Shown: piece after piece, positions 1-10,541 of the stretch
How positions within the stretch are numbered: the stretch's first letter is position 1
Layout: every line of letters begins with the position of its first letter
DNA from: Capronia americana
Taxonomy: Eukaryota; Ascomycota; Eurotiomycetes; Chaetothyriales; Herpotrichiellaceae
Direction: 5' to 3'
Assembly: GCA_016110215.1 (NCBI GenBank)
Contig: JADWQD010000003.1
Location: forward strand, 558,001-622,000
DNA length: 64,000 bases
Translations under genes and position numbers: made by a program
The notes under the pieces: model-generated
Told to the model about the DNA's origin: nothing
Database searches by the model: none
The model's input: the letters and a program-made list of their open reading frames with translations, nothing else

Positions 1-337
1 AGCCTCGTGCAGCTCATATAACAAGTACCTCGTACAGTGGGAAGTGACCTGCTGGAAAAAAAATTTCACAGTCGAACGGACACATTTTCCCGTAACTTCT
101 TCAAATCTCGAAGCTGGCCTTGCTGTCACACTGGCGGTGGACATTAACTGGCAAACAGCTTGAATGCGACTTACTTGCGGGGCCTTAGCAAAGATAGATT
201 CTGCTCACGAGGACTTTAGATCTCCTTGACTTGTGCAGTTTGCACTCGAGATTGTGTAAATTCATCAGACTTTACGAGTCCAGGTATGTGGGCGACACAG
301 CTATCTGAGAGGCGCCGATCATACTGACACGAAGCAG
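1..337 (+). promoter_or_regulatory. Upstream and 5' leader of acid trehalase gene, with a possible leader intron
   Basis: There is no coding signal here. A candidate 5' UTR intron runs from 284 (GTATGTG donor) to 337, with a branch-like ACTGAC and an AG that abuts the ATG at 338. The intron would be 54 bp, typical for this window. Transcript data are needed to confirm it. Confidence 0.4.
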
Positions 338-3300
338 ATGGCGGGCAGAACGCATATATTTGGCCTGCTTCTTACTCTCCTCTTGTCCTCATTCACCACA
401 GCGCAGTCCGGCAATTCTTCGACAGTCTACCAAACCCGCTTCGACAATGTGACCTGGGATGCCACGAACTGGGTGCTCACCACGACAAATCTTGACCAGG
501 GACACTATCAGTCTCGTGTTTCTATCGCTAACGGATATCATGGCATCAACCTAGCTTCTCTGGGCCCTTTCTTCGAGGTCGAGTCCTCAGTCGACGGCGA
601 CAATGTCAATGGCTGGCCGCTGTTCACCCGACGACAGACATTTGCTACAGTGGGTGGATTCTGGGACTCTCAACCAACGACCAACGGCAGCAATTTCCCC
701 TGGCTGTACCAGTATGGGTGGGATACCGCCATCAGCGGCATCCCTCACTGGGCCGGCATCGTGGCGGATCTGGGAGGTAACAACTATCTGGCAGCTTCAA
801 CCAACAGCAGCACCATCAGCAACTTCCGATCGAGTTTGGACATGAAGCAAGGTCTAAAGAATTGGGCATTCACATGGACCCCAGCTGGTGGTCACGGGTC
901 ATTCAATGTGTCTTACCAGATGTTTGCTCACAAGCTCAATATCAACCAGGCACTTGTTCAGTTGAACATCACTGCGGCTCGAGCGACCAACATCACAATT
1001 GCGAATGTGATCAACGGCGACTGCGCTGTCCGGACAACCGCTGGACCCAATGGTGTCGACGCAGGCATCATCTACAGTGCCGTCCAGCCTCAAGGCGTGC
1101 ACAACGTGACGGCCTACGTGTATGCTGGTTTGAACAGTTCTGGGGCATCGGTCCGCTCTGTCCAGCAAGGTACGTTGGAACGGCCATATGTGGGCAACAA
1201 TCGGTCTTCGATCGCTTCCGGGTTGAATGTCACGCTCCAAGCTGGTCAGGTGGCGACGTTCACCAAATTCGTCGGCATTGCTTCGACCGACGGGTTTCTC
1301 GATCCTCAGCCAGTTGCTAGAGATGCCGCACTTGCAGCTCGATCCACCGGCTATGCTGCTTCGTTGCAGTCACACATTGCAGAGTGGGCTAGGCTCTTCA
1401 CGGCCTCGTCTATCGACGATTTCTCCTTTCCAGAGAACGGAACCTTGCCCGACGATGAGTACATCCTCGATGCGGCAATTACAGCAGTGGCGAACCCGTT
1501 TTATCTGCTTCAGAATACGCTTTCCGAGGGTGCAATCAACAATACCGTCAATGCCGGTAGTTCGATCAACAGCAACAGTATCTCGGTTGGAGGTCTTGGT
1601 TCTGACGCATATGCTGGACAGATCTTTTGGGATGCTGAGATCTGGATGCAGCCGGGCCTTGTTGCTGCTTTCCCGTCCGCCGCGAAGGGCATCGCCAACT
1701 ACCGCGTCCAACGCTACCAGCAAGCCCGAAACAATATCGGCACCGCTTTCACATCGTCTAAGAACGATACCAATTTCACATCGGCAGCGGCAATTTTCCC
1801 TTGGACAAGCGGGAGATATGGTAATTGCACAGCGACAGGCCCGTGCTGGGACTACCAGTACCACCTCAATGGTGACATTGGGCTAGAGTTCACGAACTAT
1901 TGGATCACGTCTGGTGACACGTCCACCTTCCAGAATGATCTGTGGCCCATCTATGACTCGGTCGCCTCGTTGTACTCTCAGATCGTCGAGAGAAGCGGGA
2001 ATGACTGGGTGCTTCGCAACATGACCGATCCCGACGAGTATGCAAATCACATTGACAATGGCGGCTACACTATGGCCATGATCGCCACTCATCTCACCTA
2101 TGCGAACCAGTTCCGCTCTTACTTTAATTCAACACCCAACGCCACGTGGGACAACATAGCCCAGAACGTACTTATCGGTGAAGACGCGGACTCCGGCGTC
2201 ACGTTGGAGTTCGTTGGTATGAACGGCACAGGAGTGGTAAAGCAGGCGGATATTATCCTCAATACTTTCCCCCTTTCTTTCACGGGTCAGAACTACACGT
2301 CCAACGACTCGCTCAGCGACCTGGACTACTATGCTGCAAAACAATCCGTCGACGGCCCTGCAATGACATATGCGATCTTCTCCATTATCGCAAACCAGAT
2401 TTCGCCCTCTGGCTGTTCCGCCTACACCTACGAGCAATACGGCACGCACCCGTACGTTCGAGGTCCATGGTTCCAATTCTCAGAACAGATGGTCGACAAT
2501 TGGAACGAAAATGGCGGAACCCACCCAGCCTTCCCATTCCTTACCGGTCACGGTGGCGCGTTGCAAGTCGTCCTTTTCGGATATCTGGGTCTTCGTCTGG
2601 TCCCTGACTTCAACTTACACGTTGATCCCAACCTCCCTCCTCAGATCCCGCAGATCCGATACCGCACTTTCTATTGGTACGGCATCCCAATTCAAGCATT
2701 CTCTAACCAGACGCACACCGTCCTTACACGAAATGACTCAGTCACGCTGGCTGAAGGCGCCTTCCCCAACGCTACTTTTGTGAATGCTGCCATTCCCGTC
2801 GTTGTAGGTCCTGTCGGCTCTCCGCCTCTTTCGACCTATCAACTCTCGCCCAACTCAAGCATTACTATCACCAATCGACAGATCGGACGCATTCCAACCA
2901 CACAGGACAATGTGGCGCAGTGCCTCCCTGTCTCCTCGCCCGACGACTTCCTACCCGGCCAATTCCCGCTCGCGGCGGTAGACGGCGCAACCTCGACGAA
3001 ATGGCAGCCGGTGTACGCCAACAAGACCAGCTCCGTCACAGTCACTCTGCCGCAAGGCTATCGCGTGCGAAGCTTCGACTTCAACTGGGGCCAGGCGCCA
3101 CCATACAACTACTCCGTCCTTTTCCACAATAACTCGCTAACCAACCCCTCAGCTGCCTCGCTTCCCACGGGCTCTGGTGTGCAAGTTGTGGCGAACAATC
3201 AGCGCGTCAACATCACGGACGTGTACAATGTGACTGAGCTCAACGCGATCGAAGCCGTGCAAGACAACATCACCACCTTTGCCATCCCACAGTCCGCAGG

Positions 3301-3568
3301 GGAAGTGTACACGTCCCGGTACGCGACGCTCCGCATCTGGGGAAGTCTCTTCAACTCATCTGCGACCGCGAGCAATATGTTTGGCGATGGAGCCACGGTT
3401 GCAGAGTGGAGCATCATTGTGGATGGACTGCCTGCGCCGCCTGTCCCAGGTGCAACGAAGCGAGACGTGCCGCTAGGCGGAAACTTGAGGGCCGGAAATC
3501 TAGACCTGCTCACCAAGTTGGGCCACGTTGCCAGAGCACAGGATATGAGCAAACGTAGTAGGACCTGA
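338..3568 (+). CDS. ath1: Secreted acid trehalase (glycoside hydrolase family 65)
   Basis: An uninterrupted 1076-residue protein of usual family length. It hydrolyses extracellular or vacuolar trehalose to two glucoses. Residues 1-22 form a clear signal peptide (basic start, Leu-rich core, ending near TTAQS). The mature part is rich in N-glycosylation sequons, fitting a secreted glycoprotein. The GH65 catalytic (alpha/alpha)6 domain occupies roughly residues 300-780. It contains DPDEYANHIDNGGY, with the likely general-acid Glu near residue 567, and the later HGGALQVVLFGYLGLRL segment typical of fungal Ath1/TreA. The C-terminal third resembles the accessory beta-sandwich of these enzymes. The start is the first ATG in frame and directly precedes the signal peptide. 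The gene converges on NC2-beta downstream. Family assignment is confident; extracellular versus vacuolar location is inferred from the signal peptide. Confidence 0.93.
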   Translation: MAGRTHIFGLLLTLLLSSFTTAQSGNSSTVYQTRFDNVTWDATNWVLTTTNLDQGHYQSRVSIANGYHGINLASLGPFFEVESSVDGDNVNGWPLFTRRQTFATVGGFWDSQPTTNGSNFPWLYQYGWDTAISGIPHWAGIVADLGGNNYLAASTNSSTISNFRSSLDMKQGLKNWAFTWTPAGGHGSFNVSYQMFAHKLNINQALVQLNITAARATNITIANVINGDCAVRTTAGPNGVDAGIIYSAVQPQGVHNVTAYVYAGLNSSGASVRSVQQGTLERPYVGNNRSSIASGLNVTLQAGQVATFTKFVGIASTDGFLDPQPVARDAALAARSTGYAASLQSHIAEWARLFTASSIDDFSFPENGTLPDDEYILDAAITAVANPFYLLQNTLSEGAINNTVNAGSSINSNSISVGGLGSDAYAGQIFWDAEIWMQPGLVAAFPSAAKGIANYRVQRYQQARNNIGTAFTSSKNDTNFTSAAAIFPWTSGRYGNCTATGPCWDYQYHLNGDIGLEFTNYWITSGDTSTFQNDLWPIYDSVASLYSQIVERSGNDWVLRNMTDPDEYANHIDNGGYTMAMIATHLTYANQFRSYFNSTPNATWDNIAQNVLIGEDADSGVTLEFVGMNGTGVVKQADIILNTFPLSFTGQNYTSNDSLSDLDYYAAKQSVDGPAMTYAIFSIIANQISPSGCSAYTYEQYGTHPYVRGPWFQFSEQMVDNWNENGGTHPAFPFLTGHGGALQVVLFGYLGLRLVPDFNLHVDPNLPPQIPQIRYRTFYWYGIPIQAFSNQTHTVLTRNDSVTLAEGAFPNATFVNAAIPVVVGPVGSPPLSTYQLSPNSSITITNRQIGRIPTTQDNVAQCLPVSSPDDFLPGQFPLAAVDGATSTKWQPVYANKTSSVTVTLPQGYRVRSFDFNWGQAPPYNYSVLFHNNSLTNPSAASLPTGSGVQVVANNQRVNITDVYNVTELNAIEAVQDNITTFAIPQSAGEVYTSRYATLRIWGSLFNSSATASNMFGDGATVAEWSIIVDGLPAPPVPGATKRDVPLGGNLRAGNLDLLTKLGHVARAQDMSKRSRT

Positions 3569-4454
3569 CGAGGTTGAGGACCCCTGTATGTACGAGACGA
3601 CAGGCGATCCATATGCCATCAGTATACAGTAATCAGTCGAGGGACTTACTCCCAAGCATGAATTAATAACGTTAACGTTAAATTAACATGAATGAACGAA
3701 TGAATGACTCCGTGTTCTTTCTTTGTTACTTCCTCGCATGCTTCGCTTTTCTGTTTCCCCGTCTCTCATCTCGCCGGCATCCTCGAAACCAAGAGACATC
3801 GAGTGTTTGTACGAGACATTCACAAATCATGCCAATTTGCTCAAAGCCATTGCACCGACATATACACAGTACGCAACACCCGCATACGGACTCAGCGCCC
3901 CAAATCTTGTCTCGACTCTGGCTCTCCCCTGCCCGGTATAGTAACTCAAACGCAAGGGCGGCTACATAGAAGGGTGAGAGCGCGGAGCATCGTGTATACT
4001 CCGTGCTGTACGAGGTACAGTATTCCTGGTTAGGTTCGAGAAACAGGTTTCCTGGAAGCAGATGATGGAGGAGGTGCTTGTGCAGGGTTTGAATTAGGTG
4101 ATTCTCGGGGTGGCGTTCGAGTACTGCACTCGATACTCGTACGTGTGCTTGAAGAATGAGAAACAAAGTACCGAGTTATCGTCAGAAAGCTCCCGCGGAG
4201 CACAGTCCCGGTCCGCGATATTGCAACTATAGCCTCTCCCTTGTCAAGCAAATCTCCTTGCGTTTGTCTCATATTGCGGCCCTATGGTGCTGTAGTCCCA
4301 TACGCGCCGCCCTGTACTTGAAATACAGATTCTCGTGGTACATCCTCCGAAGAGCGGGAGAAGTCGTCTCCTCGCTGTACGTCCTGGCGTCATTGTCATT
4401 GCCACTGCCACCGCCACCGCCACTGGTCGTCCAGCCTCGAAACATGAAGTAATC
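3569..4454. other. Intergenic region between convergent genes
   Basis: This holds the 3' ends of acid trehalase and NC2-beta. It includes an AT-rich AACGTTAACGTTAA stretch near 3668 and a short CCACCG/CCACTG imperfect repeat near 4400-4430. I see no gene. Confidence 0.6.
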
Positions 4455-5009
4455 CTACTGCGCTTCCTGCCCTCCAGCACCGCCGCCCTCCATCCTACCC
4501 CTAGCTTCTCCCAGAAGCGCCTCCTGCATCTTTCGCAACTCGTCCTCTCCCATCTTGTCAAAGCCGCCGAAGTTGCGCATCTTCTCGCCACGGCCGATCC
4601 TCTTCTTTTGAACTTCCTGCCATTCACCGACTACGCCTCTGCACCCTTCGATGTATGACCCGAATCCTAGATCCGTGAGGGCCTGTTCAACGTGTTCCAC
4701 GCTGATCGTCTTCTTGCTCTCGCGCTCTGAGATTTCGTTTGACTCGGAGGACAGCATGCGCAGGAATTCCAGCGAGCAGGAGATGAGCATGTCGCGCGCG
4801 GGGCGGGTGAATGTCATTTCCCCTTCTTTGCCGCTTGGTGGAGAGCCATCGTGCGGGATTTGAGCGAGGATTTCGGATATGATCTTCTGGACCGTGGCTT
4901 TGGGGAGGGAGAGGTCGTCATTGCCTATGGGGTGCGTGTTAGTGAGTTATGTCTCGGGTTCAGGTTACGGCGACGAGTGGAACGTACTGCCGAAGTCTTT
5001 GTCGGACAT
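4455..5009 (-). CDS. NCB2: Negative cofactor 2 beta subunit (Dr1/Ncb2), histone-fold protein
   Basis: Two exons: 5009-4988 and 4924-4455, with a 63 bp intron (GTACGT...TAG). The product is 163 residues and starts MSDKDFGSNDD. NC2-beta pairs with NC2-alpha through a histone fold, binds TBP on promoter DNA and blocks TFIIA/TFIIB entry. The sequence shows the family pattern: LPKATVQKIISEIL (helix 1), then ARDMLISCSLEFLRMLSSE (central helix), then KKTISVEHVEQALTDLGF (helix 3). A charged tail with RKMQEALL and a Gly-rich end follows. The very short first exon is common in fungal orthologues and explains why the open frame alone starts late. The length fits the family. Confidence 0.92.
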
Positions 5010-6238
5010 GATGGTTGATCTGTTGTTCGGATGTGATATGGATGCGGCTAATATGGTTTCAAAAGGTGTGATGCCTGTTTGCGACCCATGGGTCCAGCCC
5101 AACTGAGTGTGAGGGAGCGTCAGTTAAATAGACGTTGTAGAGCGACATGAGCGCAAGGCAATCCTTGCTGCCTAAAATGGAAAGGCGCATTTTGTCTTGG
5201 CGGGAAGCAGTGTTTTCTCGTCACTTCAAAAGTCCGTCAATTTGTTTTTCACTCTGCCTTCTTTCTCTTTTCCCTTCACCTCTTCCAACTCATTGCCATT
5301 TTGTGAATACTTTATGACAGTGGCCACCCTTGAATTGGACTGATGTACTGACGGTCATGTCTGGATATGGCTCTAGAACGCGGTTGTGACACCCACGCAT
5401 GGTATGTGACCTCTTCCCCTCCCAGCAGTTTCCCTTTCATGATGAATTCTACGTGTCGCCCCTATCATACCAGATAAAATATGGTGATTACCTGTCCAAA
5501 CCCAAACCGGACTTTCTGAAAGCCTTGCACATCTGCTATCTTGACTTCTTGTTCCTGCTGTTGTGGACCTTCACTTACATGCTGCAGACTTAGGTTACAT
5601 CCACGCTGCAGAGACCAAGTTTTGAGCAACCATACTGTATGTTAGCCCTCAGTTATCAGCCTTAGCCTCGTCAAGATGATGAACAATCTTCATGTACTAT
5701 CAAATTCGGACATGCGATGACGAATAAACTGGTTCGATTACCTGAACTTGACTGTCGCCACGGCCTTCTTTGTCGCTTTTCATCTGGAACGTTTCCTGAC
5801 CGAGGTCTGCACAGCTAGGCCAGCCATGTGTCCTGTTCTTAATGACTTCGTTTCTTGTAAGAGTAAGCCGAAATCCCAGCTTTTCTACACATCTTCCTAT
5901 GATGAACACACCACTCTTCCATGCTAAACATGAAGGTTCATTTGAGCCTGATGCTTAAGCCTGTGTATTCATTTTCATCTTTCGCCTGAGTCACAAGTCT
6001 TTACCGCGGATGTACCTATTTGCATTCTAAACACGCGCTAATAGATTACAAACAGGTCGAGAGAGTCGACCCTTTGCGACCTGAAGGCTCTCGTTCTGCA
6101 GGTTGCTCTCCTAATGTGTGCATTCCGTCCTGTCGCAGCCCCAGGAGATGCATGTTCAAGTCACCGCGCAGAAACAAAGTCTGCACGCATGTTTTCTGAG
6201 CGGCGATGCTTTTATTGAGGCGCTGACTCCCGCTGCTC
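5010..6238. other. Intergenic region, promoter side of NC2-beta
   Basis: This holds the NC2-beta upstream region, with pyrimidine-rich tracts around 5250-5295, and the downstream flank of the SDR gene. Only short unsupported frames are present and I see no gene. It marks the left edge of the putative metabolic cluster. Confidence 0.6.
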
Positions 6239-7334
6239 TCATTTGACGTAGTCTTTGAGTTTCGGGTCGTCCCAACTACACCTTTGTCAGTAGGTCTGCA
6301 CGGAAAGAAGTGTCGTCGTCGCATACCTTAGGAACAACCCCGACAACTCCTTGTCGGCGCTAACAGCCAGTTCTGCGATCACGTTCCCCGGCATCTCTGG
6401 CGGCAATAGTTTCCCTTGCTCTTTGGCGCTGAGAAACTTTTGCTGGTCCTTTTCGTCCATATTTGACAAGAAGCTCTCCCGGATATCTTTCTGCATGGCA
6501 GTGTCCACCACACCGGGTCGGATCGCCACGGTCGTCACATCCGGCTCTTCATTCTTCAAGGTCATGGTGAGGTGGTTGATTGCTGCTTTTGAAGCGCCAT
6601 ACGCTCCCCAAGACGGGTAAGCGTTCTGCGCGGCCCCAGATGAGGTGAATATAATGCGACCTGTAGCCTGTCGGAGCCAGGGAAGTGCCTCGCTGATCTA
6701 CAGAGGTACCAGGGTGTTAGCAGTGCTCCCTGTACTCGGTAGTCCATATGAATTCCATACAGAACGTAAACTCACCATTGCCACGCAACTCGTAACATTC
6801 ACCGTAAACACCCTCTCCCACTCCTTACCTTGGTTGCCCTCCATCTGCGCCACTCGCAAACAGTTGCCCAATGTCCCATGGTTGAGGATCAGCGCATCAA
6901 GTCTCTCATGCACCTCGTAATGGCGTACTAATCCCGCGACTTTGCCCAGATCCGCCATATCGCACTGAACCGCCCGCGCTCGATCCGGATACTCTCGCTC
7001 GAATTGTCGCAGTACTCCAACGTTCCGCCCGGTCAGGATCAACAGGTGCTCATCGCTGGAAGAGAGCAGGCGCCTGGCGATAGCGAGCCCTATTCCGCCC
7101 GTCGCTCCCGTCAAGAGGATCGTCTTGGCGGAAGGGTGCTGGGCCTGTTCGGTCGGGATAATCAATCCATTAAGTCAGCCTTAGCCTGGGCGTGGATATT
7201 GTGCCGCCGTGTACGGAGTACCGCTTTGGTTGCGAGCTTCTTGGTTGGGCATTCAGGAATTCGAGACATGTATGAATACGTACCCGGTGCTTCAAGATCC
7301 AGTCCGGTGAGGGCCCGAACCACGCTGTTGCCAT
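6239..7334 (-). CDS. Short-chain dehydrogenase/reductase (SDR), sepiapterin-reductase-like
   Basis: Four exons: 7334-7284, 7144-6776, 6697-6327 and 6275-6239, all with GT-AG introns that keep frame, giving about 275 residues. It is an NAD(P)(H)-dependent carbonyl/alcohol oxidoreductase with a Rossmann fold. The cofactor motif TGATGGIG lies at about residues 29-36, NHG follows near residue 105, and the catalytic set is Ser159, Tyr173 and Lys177 (YGASK). The first exon (MATAWFGPSPDWILKHR) is inferred because the frame has no ATG after an upstream stop; it joins smoothly into AQHPSAKTILLTG. The last exon ends WDDPKLKDYVK, a tail seen in cytosolic fungal members. It lies at the edge of the cluster and faces the same way as the flavin monooxygenase. 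The substrate is unknown. Confidence 0.85.
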
Positions 7335-7855
7335 TTTGGTCCTAATCCTTGGTAGGTTCCGGTCGTCTACTGAAGTGCGTATCAATGCTTTTCAGAGATC
7401 GGCCCAGAAAAGCAGTTTAGCCCGGATAACTCCATATCGAGAATGGTTCCAAGTCCATCAGAGCGGGAGAAAAGATGGGACGGACATTCTTCGGGCAGAA
7501 TCCCCCAGCAAAGACTGACGTCAACGTAGGCGTAGAACGTGGTGAACTCCATCTCGTTACGAGTAGCAGAACGGACATTGCAGGGGTACCAAAAAGGGCT
7601 CCCGCCAAGCATCAAGCTCAACCTGTTTGAGAGCCGGAAGTGACGCTGCTATACCAGCATTCGCAGTTCACCTCCCGTCGTGAATCCTGCCGAAATACAT
7701 AAACCTACAAAGCATTTCTCTCGATCACAAACATGGGAAAATATACCGGCATAAATTGACCTCATACATACTGCGAGTCTCTATATACGCACTTATTTAT
7801 GCTTTTGGTGTCATCATACTTCACGAGCATGCCTAATGCCCTTGTTGTCGACTCC
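7335..7855. other. Intergenic region between SDR and flavin monooxygenase
   Basis: This is the SDR promoter and the monooxygenase 3' flank. No conserved coding sequence is visible. Confidence 0.55.
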
Positions 7856-9664
7856 TTACACCTTTTGGCCGTTGCAATGAGCCTGTGAGAGTTTCAGAAG
7901 CGTTATCAGAGCGTTACTGAGTGTCTTGAACGGGTCTGCCGTGGCAGACTTGAAGCGACATGCGATGTAGCGATCAGGTCGCACAAGAAGCGCGCCATCA
8001 GGACCGATCTCGCTGAGCTTGGCCCAAGATCGTGTTGGATCGCCGACGTCACCTCCAGCTGCGATGCGGCGAGACTCAAGGGGGACACCTAAGTCGGCAG
8101 ACAACCGCGCTGCGGCGTCACACCAAATTTTTCCGTCGGATCCCGCAAACAGAACGAAGTTGCCAATGCCACCAAGGTCATGAGTCGAAAGGCGTTTGCC
8201 TCTGTTGTTCAGCCAGGCGTGCGGCAAACGGTGTCCTGGGCGGGTGGTGGGAATATAGTTGATCCCCATTGGATCTCGCAACGGAGCAGGAGTTCCATCC
8301 GGAATCACGACCCCCTCCTCGTAGTGAAAGCCTATTTCACGATCATGAGGGTCGAGCTCCATCCTGCCTGTCCCAAAGACTTCGGCACCAACCGCCCGCC
8401 GCGTTCGACCCATCGGACTGTCCTCAAGGTATTTCAGAAAGACTGCCTTGCGTTGCTCTGGTGTCTTGGCGTGAGTCAGTCCCATGCCGGCTTCGAAAGC
8501 GAACTGGTTCTGAAACGCGAAGAGGGCATACTCGATGTTGTCTTGGATGACGGGCCTTCGTTCAGTTTCGTATGTGTCGAGAATAGCTTCGTTGGCCCAA
8601 CCCTTGACGACAGCTGCGATCTTCCAGACCAGATTGTCTGCATCCTGGATTGCCGACTGCAAGCCAAGTCCGGACGTCGGAGGCTGGCGGTGGGCTGCGT
8701 CGCCTATGAAGAAGACACGTCCTACGCGGCTTTTTTCGATTTGAACTGATTCAATATGCCACGGGCTGACGCCGAGAAGCTCTGCGTCCAGTGCAGAAAT
8801 ATTGAGAAGCGCCCGGACACGGGCGAGCGCGCGCTCATCGGTCAGATTTTGAGCATCGGGGTCGTCCGGTGGAATCATAATGTGCATGGTGTACGTCTCG
8901 GAATGGCGATCCCACTTGGCCGGACCGGCTTTGACCAAAGCACCACCAGTCCAGGACCCGAAGCGTGGCCCTACCAGCCAATGAACAACCACATCGTCCT
9001 TGACATACTCCGAAAGATCTGCCCGGAAATAGAGGCTGGTCATGGTAGCGAGGCCTTTCTGCCCGACCATTGAGACACCCAGCATTGGCCCGACAGTGCG
9101 GCCTCCGTCCGCTGCAATGACATAGTGTGCACGAACGTTATAAGCTTGGCCGGTGGCGACTTCACGTATCTCCGCAACCACCCCATCCTCCTTCTCGGTC
9201 AAACGGGCGAGCTCGAATCCGAAGCATACCTTCCCTGGGTTACGTTCCTCTGCATTCTTTCGAAGGAGTGGCTCGAGTAGGTACTGCCCCAAACCTGCAG
9301 AGAGTTCGGGGCTGTCCCGCTCGAACATTTCGCGAAAGACACCTTCCCCATTGACATCGAGACTGAAGAGTTCTCGCCGGTCGAGCTCGTCATTCCCACC
9401 GAGTGAAGTCAACCAAGTTGTGCGAATGCGAGTTTCTGCAGGCATACCAATCGCCTGGATTTGATCTGCTATGCCGTGGCGGCGGAAAATCTCCATGGTG
9501 CGCTGGTTGTGGGCCCCAGCCTTGGGCATGTGTGATGTTCCAGCGCGACGCTCAACCAGGAGCGAATCCACGCCGAGATCGGATAGGAAAATCGATGACG
9601 AAAGTCCGCTCCCGCCTCCCCCCACAATGAGGACGGATACCTCGTCTGGCAGCATCGTCATCAT
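7856..9664 (-). CDS. FAD-dependent aromatic monooxygenase (TfdB/phenol hydroxylase type)
   Basis: A single exon of 602 residues from the ATG at 9664 (a second ATG lies at 9661). The enzyme class uses NAD(P)H and O2 to hydroxylate aromatic rings. The N-terminal FAD-binding beta-alpha-beta has GGGGSG near residues 15-20, followed by LLVERRAGTS. The second FAD motif, GDAAHRQPPTSGLGLQSAIQDADNL, is interrupted in this quote only by length and lies near residue 318. Its PP(T)SGLGLQ variant is the form seen in chlorophenol/phenol hydroxylases rather than in ubiquinone-type enzymes. A C-terminal thioredoxin-like region carries residues such as HAWLNNRG. It lies between the SDR and the MFS pump on the same strand, which suggests an oxygenation step on an aromatic substrate. 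The exact substrate cannot be read from sequence. Confidence 0.88.
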   Translation of the reverse strand: MMTMLPDEVSVLIVGGGGSGLSSSIFLSDLGVDSLLVERRAGTSHMPKAGAHNQRTMEIFRRHGIADQIQAIGMPAETRIRTTWLTSLGGNDELDRRELFSLDVNGEGVFREMFERDSPELSAGLGQYLLEPLLRKNAEERNPGKVCFGFELARLTEKEDGVVAEIREVATGQAYNVRAHYVIAADGGRTVGPMLGVSMVGQKGLATMTSLYFRADLSEYVKDDVVVHWLVGPRFGSWTGGALVKAGPAKWDRHSETYTMHIMIPPDDPDAQNLTDERALARVRALLNISALDAELLGVSPWHIESVQIEKSRVGRVFFIGDAAHRQPPTSGLGLQSAIQDADNLVWKIAAVVKGWANEAILDTYETERRPVIQDNIEYALFAFQNQFAFEAGMGLTHAKTPEQRKAVFLKYLEDSPMGRTRRAVGAEVFGTGRMELDPHDREIGFHYEEGVVIPDGTPAPLRDPMGINYIPTTRPGHRLPHAWLNNRGKRLSTHDLGGIGNFVLFAGSDGKIWCDAAARLSADLGVPLESRRIAAGGDVGDPTRSWAKLSEIGPDGALLVRPDRYIACRFKSATADPFKTLSNALITLLKLSQAHCNGQKV

Positions 9665-10541
9665 ACAAGTCTTAAGGCGGTTGTGAATCAATAGGGCAGA
9701 AGTTGGCTGTGTGGACGATCGTGATAGTCACTGAGCAGCAGATGTCACTACAGGATCGAAACCCAGGGCTTGATAGCTATGACTTATATCGATGTTTTCG
9801 AATGAACAAGTGACGAACATCGAGCTGCTGGCTGTGGCATACAGGCTCCACAACGAGTCGTCGGATGCCAAGGGTCGGTCGGAGGCACTCGATGCATTTG
9901 ACTTGCTCCAATGATGCGGTAACGGCCGAACTCGGTACAAGGAGGGGGAGGGGCCGTCTCCAAAGCCACAGGAGATTTTACTGTCGTCGGCACTGCCGAC
10001 ATTGTCTCGGTCATTCATGTATCAACCATGAAAATGCTGCACAAACGAAGATGGCAGCATCGGGTCATCCACGGGATCTCGCTGTCTTGTGAGGCTTGGT
10101 TGAGTGCGCAATAGCGCAACGGCGGTTATTTTGGGTGCTCTCGATTCTAATATGGTCTACTGGATCTGTTCTAGGAAAAGCCGTAATGGCTATCAAACAA
10201 CGGAATGTTTCGATGAATTGATTGTTATGGCCGTCAAGAGACGGAGAAACTATCTAAAAGGCAAGTAAAGACATGGGCCGAGGGGGCAGGAGTGAGGTAA
10301 CCACGTGACATTCTGGCCGTGAATCGTGTCAGCTTTCGTAGAGGCCTTTACAAGCCTGGAAGCAAGACGGTTTTGCCTGGAGTGCGGCATACGCTATTGC
10401 GTCGACTACATATGTAAGACTGTAAGCATACTTCGGTCCTCTACCGGAGTCACATCCCGCCATGTAGGCCGACACCAAGAGCCACTTAACTAGAACATGC
10501 TCGGGCCCAAGACAAGTCCTATTCAAATGGACCCCAATTTC
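9665..10541. other. Intergenic region between flavin monooxygenase and MFS pump
   Basis: This contains the monooxygenase promoter and the 3' flank of the transporter. A 96-codon open frame (9728-10018, - strand) shows no recognisable domain and I do not call it. Confidence 0.5.

Noticed and set aside
1370..1864. 164-codon open frame antisense to acid trehalase
   Set aside because: It lies fully inside the conserved catalytic domain of the real gene and has no domain of its own.
9728..10018. 96-codon open frame between the monooxygenase and the MFS gene
   Set aside because: There is no recognisable motif, splice partner or compositional sign of coding. It is likely promoter sequence.
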